A stretch of 64,000 nucleotides of DNA from Bacteroidota bacterium (GTDB lineage: Bacteria; Bacteroidota; Bacteroidia; Sphingobacteriales; Sphingobacteriaceae), in the NCBI GenBank assembly GCA_013288685.1, contig JABDBM010000003.1:28323-92322 (forward strand), read 5' to 3'. How positions within the stretch are numbered: position 1 is the first letter of the stretch; the number at the start of each line of letters is the position of its first letter. This document shows positions 59,369-64,000 of this stretch, piece by piece. The position numbers and the translations under genes were made by a program. Under the pieces are notes generated by a model that was not told where the DNA came from, did no database searches, and saw only the letters and a program-made list of their open reading frames with translations.

Positions 59369-62300
59369 TTAGTTCTGCGCAGGCAAACTGATGGTAAACT
59401 CGGTGTACTCCCCTTCTTTCGTATCAATATTAATACTGCCTGCATGTCCCTTTACTATAATATCATAACTGAGCGATAGCCCGAGTCCGGTACCTTCGCC
59501 GGTTGGTTTTGTAGTAAAAAATGGTTGCATTATCTTGTCTTTTATGCTGTCGGGAATTCCATTGCCGTTATCGCGCACACTTATTTCAACAAAACCTTTT
59601 TTTACAGTGGTAGTTAAGGTTACTGTTGGCTGGTAGCGGCCCGTAATGGTCTTCTTTTTTTGATGTACTGCATAAAACGCATTGTTAAATAAGTTTAACA
59701 GCACCCTTCCAATATCCTGCGGTACTAAATTAATTTTAGGGGCGCTATCATCCAAATAGTTTTCCATCGCCGAATTGAAGGTTTTGTCTTTGGCCCGCAA
59801 ACCATGATAGCTAAGGCGGAAATATTCGTCTGCCAAATTGTTGATATCGGTCAGCTCCCGCTCGCCGCTGTTATTGCGCGAATGTTGGAGCATATTTTTA
59901 ACAATGCCATCGGCCCGTTTGCCATGCAATGTTATTTTTTGCAGGTTTTGTTCCAGGCTTTCCAGTATTTCATTTTCCAGTTCCGGGTCGCGTACCTCTT
60001 TGGCCTGTTCTTCTTTAAGCTCGGCTATCAGTTCCACACTTACTTCGGCAAAGTTATTTACAAAGTTTAATGGGTTCTGAATTTCATGCGCTATACCTGC
60101 GGTTAATTCGCCCAGTGAGGCCAGTTTCTCACTTTGTACCAGCTGCGTTTGGGTCACCTTCAATTCGCCAAATGCTTTTTCCAGTTCATCGCGCTGTGCT
60201 TCCAATTCTTCTTTTTGTTGCAGCACTTCTTCGGTACGGAGGTTTATCTTGTGTTCGAGCACCCGTTTCTCGCGCAACAATTGCAGCGATCGATAGTAGA
60301 CAAAGCCGTATACAATACCCGCCATCAGGAAAACGTAAATAATACACGCCCATAATGATACCCACCATGGCGGGTTGATGGTAAAATCAAGTTCGGCGGG
60401 TTTGCTCCAGGTGCCGTCCTTGCTTTTTACCGAAACCTCAAAAGTGTACAGTCCGCGCCTCAGGTTAAAATAATTTCGGGAGAAAGGTATTGGCGTAGGT
60501 TCGCTCCATTCATCGTCCAAACCGGTTAGCCGGTACCGATACCACGATGTATCGCGCTTAGCTAAATTTAACGCCGAAAATTCAAACTGTACATAGTTTT
60601 GATTGTGTGGAAGCTGCAGGTTTGATGGCAAGTTATAAGGTCCGTCAACACTGTCCCACTTGATGCCTTCATCTAAGGCATAGCCCGAATTTATCGGAAT
60701 CTCTCCCTTAACATAGTGCGTATTCCCCTGTCCCCACAAAGTATCGGTACCGCTTACGTTAAATAGCGACCGGTCAACAAACGCTTTCTGGCTATCCATT
60801 ATCCTTATTCCAGAAATATAGGGGATAGACTGTGTGGTGTCTTTATGGCCCAGGTCTAAAACCGTTGCGCCAACATCGCCCCACCAATACAGCCCATCGC
60901 GGGTTATTAAATCACTTAAATAGGATGTAGTTACCTTCCCCAGGCCGTAGTTTATCCCAAACGATTGCACGCCCCATTGCCCATCGGCTTTTATACCATC
61001 GGCAGGGGGGATTATTTTTGTTATCCCTTTTGAAGTGCCCGCATACATATCATGTTTGTATCGCAACAACGAAAGCACTGTTTCATCGGCCAGGCCCTGG
61101 GCAGCAGAAAAAGTACTTAGCGTTTGGTGCCTAAAATCGGCTATATAAATACCATGATGGGTGCCAATCCATATATTACCCCATTCATCTTGCGCAAATA
61201 TTCTGCTTGGGGGAAGGTTTAAATCGCTTGTGTTGGTAATGTACCTGATAATGCCCTTTGCCGGGTCGATATATCCTATTGCCCCAACTGCCGAACTCAT
61301 CCATATATTGCCCTGCTTGTCCTTCATTAAGTCGGTGAAAAGCGCATTTGCAAGCCCGGCGCCTTTGTCAATAAACTTCAGCGTGTTATCCTTAGGGTCA
61401 TATACGTCCAGGCCGTTCCTTCCCCCTCCAATCCAAATACGTCCGGCATTATCCTGTGCTACCGCAAATATATTGCGGGAATGAAGCCCCTGCTTAATAG
61501 ACAGGTGCGAAATGGTTTGTTTTACGGAATCAATAATATCCAAACCCGCATTGGTGCAGATAAAAATTTTACCATCAATTTGCCTAATGTTTTGGATCGA
61601 ATCGTTAGTGAGGCCTTCGCGCGTAGTTAAATGCCTGATTGTTTTATTTTTCCTGTCCAGGATGTCCAGGTCGCTCGAAATACTGGCCTGCCATATTAGT
61701 CCGCGGCCATCCTCAAAAAGGGTTCCGGTGGGCACTTTCCCAATTTGCTCCTTCACTACGCCGCTATGGGGTATCATGTTTAAACCCATAAAGGTTGCAA
61801 TCCACTCCTGTCCCCTGTTATCCTGGGTAGCGTTAATTACCACATCGCTATTTAATCCGCTTTCCCTTTTCAAATTTTGCAGGGTATGATTGGGGAGGTT
61901 AATTATTTCGGCGCCCACGTTTTGATTTGATATCCATACCCTCCCCTTATCGTCCTGCGAAAAGTTGAGCACATTTGGATTTGATGCCTTAGCTTCTTCA
62001 AACAATTGCATGGAATTTGTTTGCGGATTTAAAACATTTACGGCCCCGTTGTTCATTCCCATCCATATATTCCCGGCCCTGTCGCAAAAAAGTGCGGTGC
62101 TAAATGTAGTATCTAATTTGGCGCAATTGGCTTTATCAATATGTTTAATAGTTTTATTTTCCAGGTCAACTACCGACAGCGATTTGCCGCCCGAAATCCA
62201 TATCCTGTTCAATTTGTCCTGGGTTATGCCCATGGCTACTGTATCGGCGAGCCCATTCTTTTTATTCAAAAAACGTATGGTTTCGGCCTGTTGATCAATG

Positions 62301-63097
62301 ATAGATACTCCTCCCGACAAGCCGCCGGCAATCCAAATTCTCTGCTGCTTATCAATCAGCATTCTGAAAGGATTATTACTGCTTAAGCCCTGAGCCATGG
62401 TTAGCTTTCTTAATGTGCCGCCCCTGGGGTCAACTATTTGCAGCACCTGGTTAAACGAACATACCCATATACGGCCCAATTTATCCTCGGCCATATTAAT
62501 GATGTTGTAATCAAGCGGTCCCGTTATATAGGAGCACAGGTCCTCGCCATCATAGCGAAAAAGGCCCTGTTTGCCGCCTATCCATAAAAAACCTTCGTGA
62601 TCTGTAAACAAACAGGTAACAGAGGTGCCCTGAAATACGTCCGGAAGTTCGTAAATAGGCGCAGTGCCTGCGGCTCTTAACTTTGGCGGGCCAACCCTGA
62701 TATGTTTTGGGGGCGCCAATATATAACTTTTAAATACCAGCGGCTTCGAGGGCAATTTGTCTATCTTAAAATCCTGCTCGGGGTTGGGGTTATAATTAAA
62801 ACTGGTTACCGAATCATTTTTTGGAAAGGGTTTAAATCCCGAAGAATCATAAGAGCGAACGGGCAGCTTATTCAACTCAAATTTTTCAACAACCGGCACT
62901 ATCGGCACCGTTTTAATAGCGGCCCAGTTGATGTTTTTTGGCTTGCTTAACCCCAAAGGCTGCACAACCGGTGGTTTAAATTCAATTGGAGGGGGGGCTT
63001 GGGCTTCGGCGTTTTTATTTTTATTACATGCCGAAAGTGCCGCAAACAGCAGGCCCGCAGCTATGCAGATATAAATATTCTTTTTAACAGTGATCAT
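59369..63097 (-). CDS. Reg_prop/Y_Y_Y sensor histidine kinase with lipoprotein-like N-terminus
   Basis: 1242 aa; lipobox AALSACNKN, repeated propeller motifs, TM, H-box, HATPase_c. Confidence 0.92.
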   Translation of the reverse strand: MITVKKNIYICIAAGLLFAALSACNKNKNAEAQAPPPIEFKPPVVQPLGLSKPKNINWAAIKTVPIVPVVEKFELNKLPVRSYDSSGFKPFPKNDSVTSFNYNPNPEQDFKIDKLPSKPLVFKSYILAPPKHIRVGPPKLRAAGTAPIYELPDVFQGTSVTCLFTDHEGFLWIGGKQGLFRYDGEDLCSYITGPLDYNIINMAEDKLGRIWVCSFNQVLQIVDPRGGTLRKLTMAQGLSSNNPFRMLIDKQQRIWIAGGLSGGVSIIDQQAETIRFLNKKNGLADTVAMGITQDKLNRIWISGGKSLSVVDLENKTIKHIDKANCAKLDTTFSTALFCDRAGNIWMGMNNGAVNVLNPQTNSMQLFEEAKASNPNVLNFSQDDKGRVWISNQNVGAEIINLPNHTLQNLKRESGLNSDVVINATQDNRGQEWIATFMGLNMIPHSGVVKEQIGKVPTGTLFEDGRGLIWQASISSDLDILDRKNKTIRHLTTREGLTNDSIQNIRQIDGKIFICTNAGLDIIDSVKQTISHLSIKQGLHSRNIFAVAQDNAGRIWIGGGRNGLDVYDPKDNTLKFIDKGAGLANALFTDLMKDKQGNIWMSSAVGAIGYIDPAKGIIRYITNTSDLNLPPSRIFAQDEWGNIWIGTHHGIYIADFRHQTLSTFSAAQGLADETVLSLLRYKHDMYAGTSKGITKIIPPADGIKADGQWGVQSFGINYGLGKVTTSYLSDLITRDGLYWWGDVGATVLDLGHKDTTQSIPYISGIRIMDSQKAFVDRSLFNVSGTDTLWGQGNTHYVKGEIPINSGYALDEGIKWDSVDGPYNLPSNLQLPHNQNYVQFEFSALNLAKRDTSWYRYRLTGLDDEWSEPTPIPFSRNYFNLRRGLYTFEVSVKSKDGTWSKPAELDFTINPPWWVSLWACIIYVFLMAGIVYGFVYYRSLQLLREKRVLEHKINLRTEEVLQQKEELEAQRDELEKAFGELKVTQTQLVQSEKLASLGELTAGIAHEIQNPLNFVNNFAEVSVELIAELKEEQAKEVRDPELENEILESLEQNLQKITLHGKRADGIVKNMLQHSRNNSGERELTDINNLADEYFRLSYHGLRAKDKTFNSAMENYLDDSAPKINLVPQDIGRVLLNLFNNAFYAVHQKKKTITGRYQPTVTLTTTVKKGFVEISVRDNGNGIPDSIKDKIMQPFFTTKPTGEGTGLGLSLSYDIIVKGHAGSINIDTKEGEYTEFTISLPAQN

Positions 63098-63157
63098 ACT
63101 TCGTTTCGATAGTTTCGTGTTCTTTTCGGTTAAGGCGGCTCATAAATCCGCTTTATT

Positions 63158-63352
63158 CTATAGCGGCAATTGAAGCCTAAATATAGTAAATTCCCCCTCT
63201 TTTGTATCCACTTTTAACTCGCTGGCGCTGTCGCCAATCACCTCCCAGCTCAACACCAAAAAAAGCTGTTTTAACAGGCGTATAAAAACATTTTTTAACC
63301 GGGTACATACGTTAATGGTTTTGTGAAAAAACGGGAGTTTAAGGCTGATCAT
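63158..63352 (-). pseudogene. Decayed C-terminal remnant of a sensor histidine kinase
   Basis: LKVDTKEGEFTIFRLQLPL matches kinase C-termini (IEVDTKEGEYSEFTVKIP); upstream PFFHKTIN...RLLKQLFLVLSWEVIGDSAS is degenerate relative to [30 protein letters not shown]. Confidence 0.65.
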
Positions 63353-63551
63353 TAAAAGTTTACAATATAGTAAAACTTATGAAAAGGCTTTGTCGCATAT
63401 TTTGAATAATGCAAAATTGGCTTTAAAAACTAATTTGGGTCAAGTTTTGCCAAAATCGCTTTCTTTTTAATATATTGCGGCATTAACTATTACGAATTAA
63501 ACGACGATATTTCTGAAGGCCCCGGCAGATATATTTTCTACTTTTTAAACT

Positions 63552-63737
63552 ATGGAGAAACCTTACCTCAGATGCCGTAAATGCAATTCCGTTTATCATT
63601 ACCCGGTTAGCCGTAGCTGGTTTGGAAGTGTTTTTCTATTCTTTTTGCCGATAAGAGTGTTTTTTTGCGCTCGATGTGCAAGAAACCGCCATGTTTGGAT
63701 CACAAAGGAAGGCTTAAAAAAATACAAACGTGTGTAA
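63552..63737 (+). CDS. Small zinc-ribbon-like membrane protein
   Basis: 61 aa; CRKC...CARC with a hydrophobic segment between. Confidence 0.55.
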   Translation: MEKPYLRCRKCNSVYHYPVSRSWFGSVFLFFLPIRVFFCARCARNRHVWITKEGLKKYKRV

Positions 63738-63742
63738 CGGCC

Positions 63743-64000
63743 TCAAAGCCCCGATTGATAAGCCATTTTCATGTATTTCCGGACTTCGTCGTTGATGTCT
63801 TCTTTAAGGTAAATGCGTAAGTGATGATTAAAATCATCGCTGCCCGGTACAGGTTTTATTTTGTTGAAGCACAAATTATCAGCATAAGCCTGCTTAAACG
63901 GGAATACCACATCAATAAAATTCTTGCCTAACTGAATGATATAGGCAAACCTTGTACGCGCAGCAAACGATATCATTGACTTTGCGGGATGCACCCTCAT
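63743..64000 (-). CDS. DUF5655-like hypothetical protein (may be truncated by the window edge)
   Basis: PFKQAYADNLCFNKIKPVPGSDDFNHHLRIYLKEDINDEVRKYMKMAY. Confidence 0.5.
   Translation of the reverse strand: MRVHPAKSMISFAARTRFAYIIQLGKNFIDVVFPFKQAYADNLCFNKIKPVPGSDDFNHHLRIYLKEDINDEVRKYMKMAYQSGL

Noticed and set aside
1-64000. tRNA/rRNA genes
   Set aside because: No cloverleaf-like or rRNA-like segment recognised by eye; a tRNAscan/Infernal run would be needed to exclude them.

Overview
This 64 kb window looks like a Bacteroidota chromosome, probably Sphingobacteriaceae and Mucilaginibacter/Pedobacter-like. That placement is inferred from SusD proteins, TAnnTTTG promoters, reg_prop kinases and gene content; no rRNA is present to confirm it. 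Main blocks: (1) ~0.9-11.3 kb: three back-to-back large sensor histidine kinases on the - strand with no response regulator, next to an IS200/IS605-like TnpA surrounded by palindromes and a 171-bp duplicate of the kinase 3' end. (2) 11.5-25.8 kb: mostly ordinary genes, including two tandem SusD genes without SusC, a fatty-acid-hydroxylase-family protein, an AraC regulator and an AI-2E transporter. (3) ~25.8-37.5 kb: an accessory island with an IS1182-type element inserted in the loop of a palindromic repeat, a small-ORF/nucleotidyltransferase pair, a PIN-TM protein, a small-ORF/SMC-like ATPase pair, a RecA-like ATPase whose C-terminus is translated repeat DNA, and a DUF559 nuclease between 13-bp-IR-bounded palindromic elements. 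(4) 37.8-46.2 kb: a PaoABC-like molybdenum hydroxylase operon with three tandem large subunits. (5) 46-56 kb: PepSY-like protein, LytS/LytTR pair, Imm11-like orphan, DUF4097-like TSGGG-repeat protein, zeta-toxin pair, HD and YitT proteins. (6) 56.5-63.4 kb: a second kinase cluster with receiver and REC-cyclase genes and a decayed kinase remnant. The most striking theme is the number and variety of palindromic or stuttering intergenic repeat families, several of which contact coding sequence. Best candidates for something new: the DUF559 nuclease plus IR-bounded palindrome element, and the PIN / small ORF / SMC-ATPase locus flanked by inverted palindromic repeats. No tRNA, rRNA or CRISPR array was recognised. 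All family assignments come from reading motifs, not from database searches.
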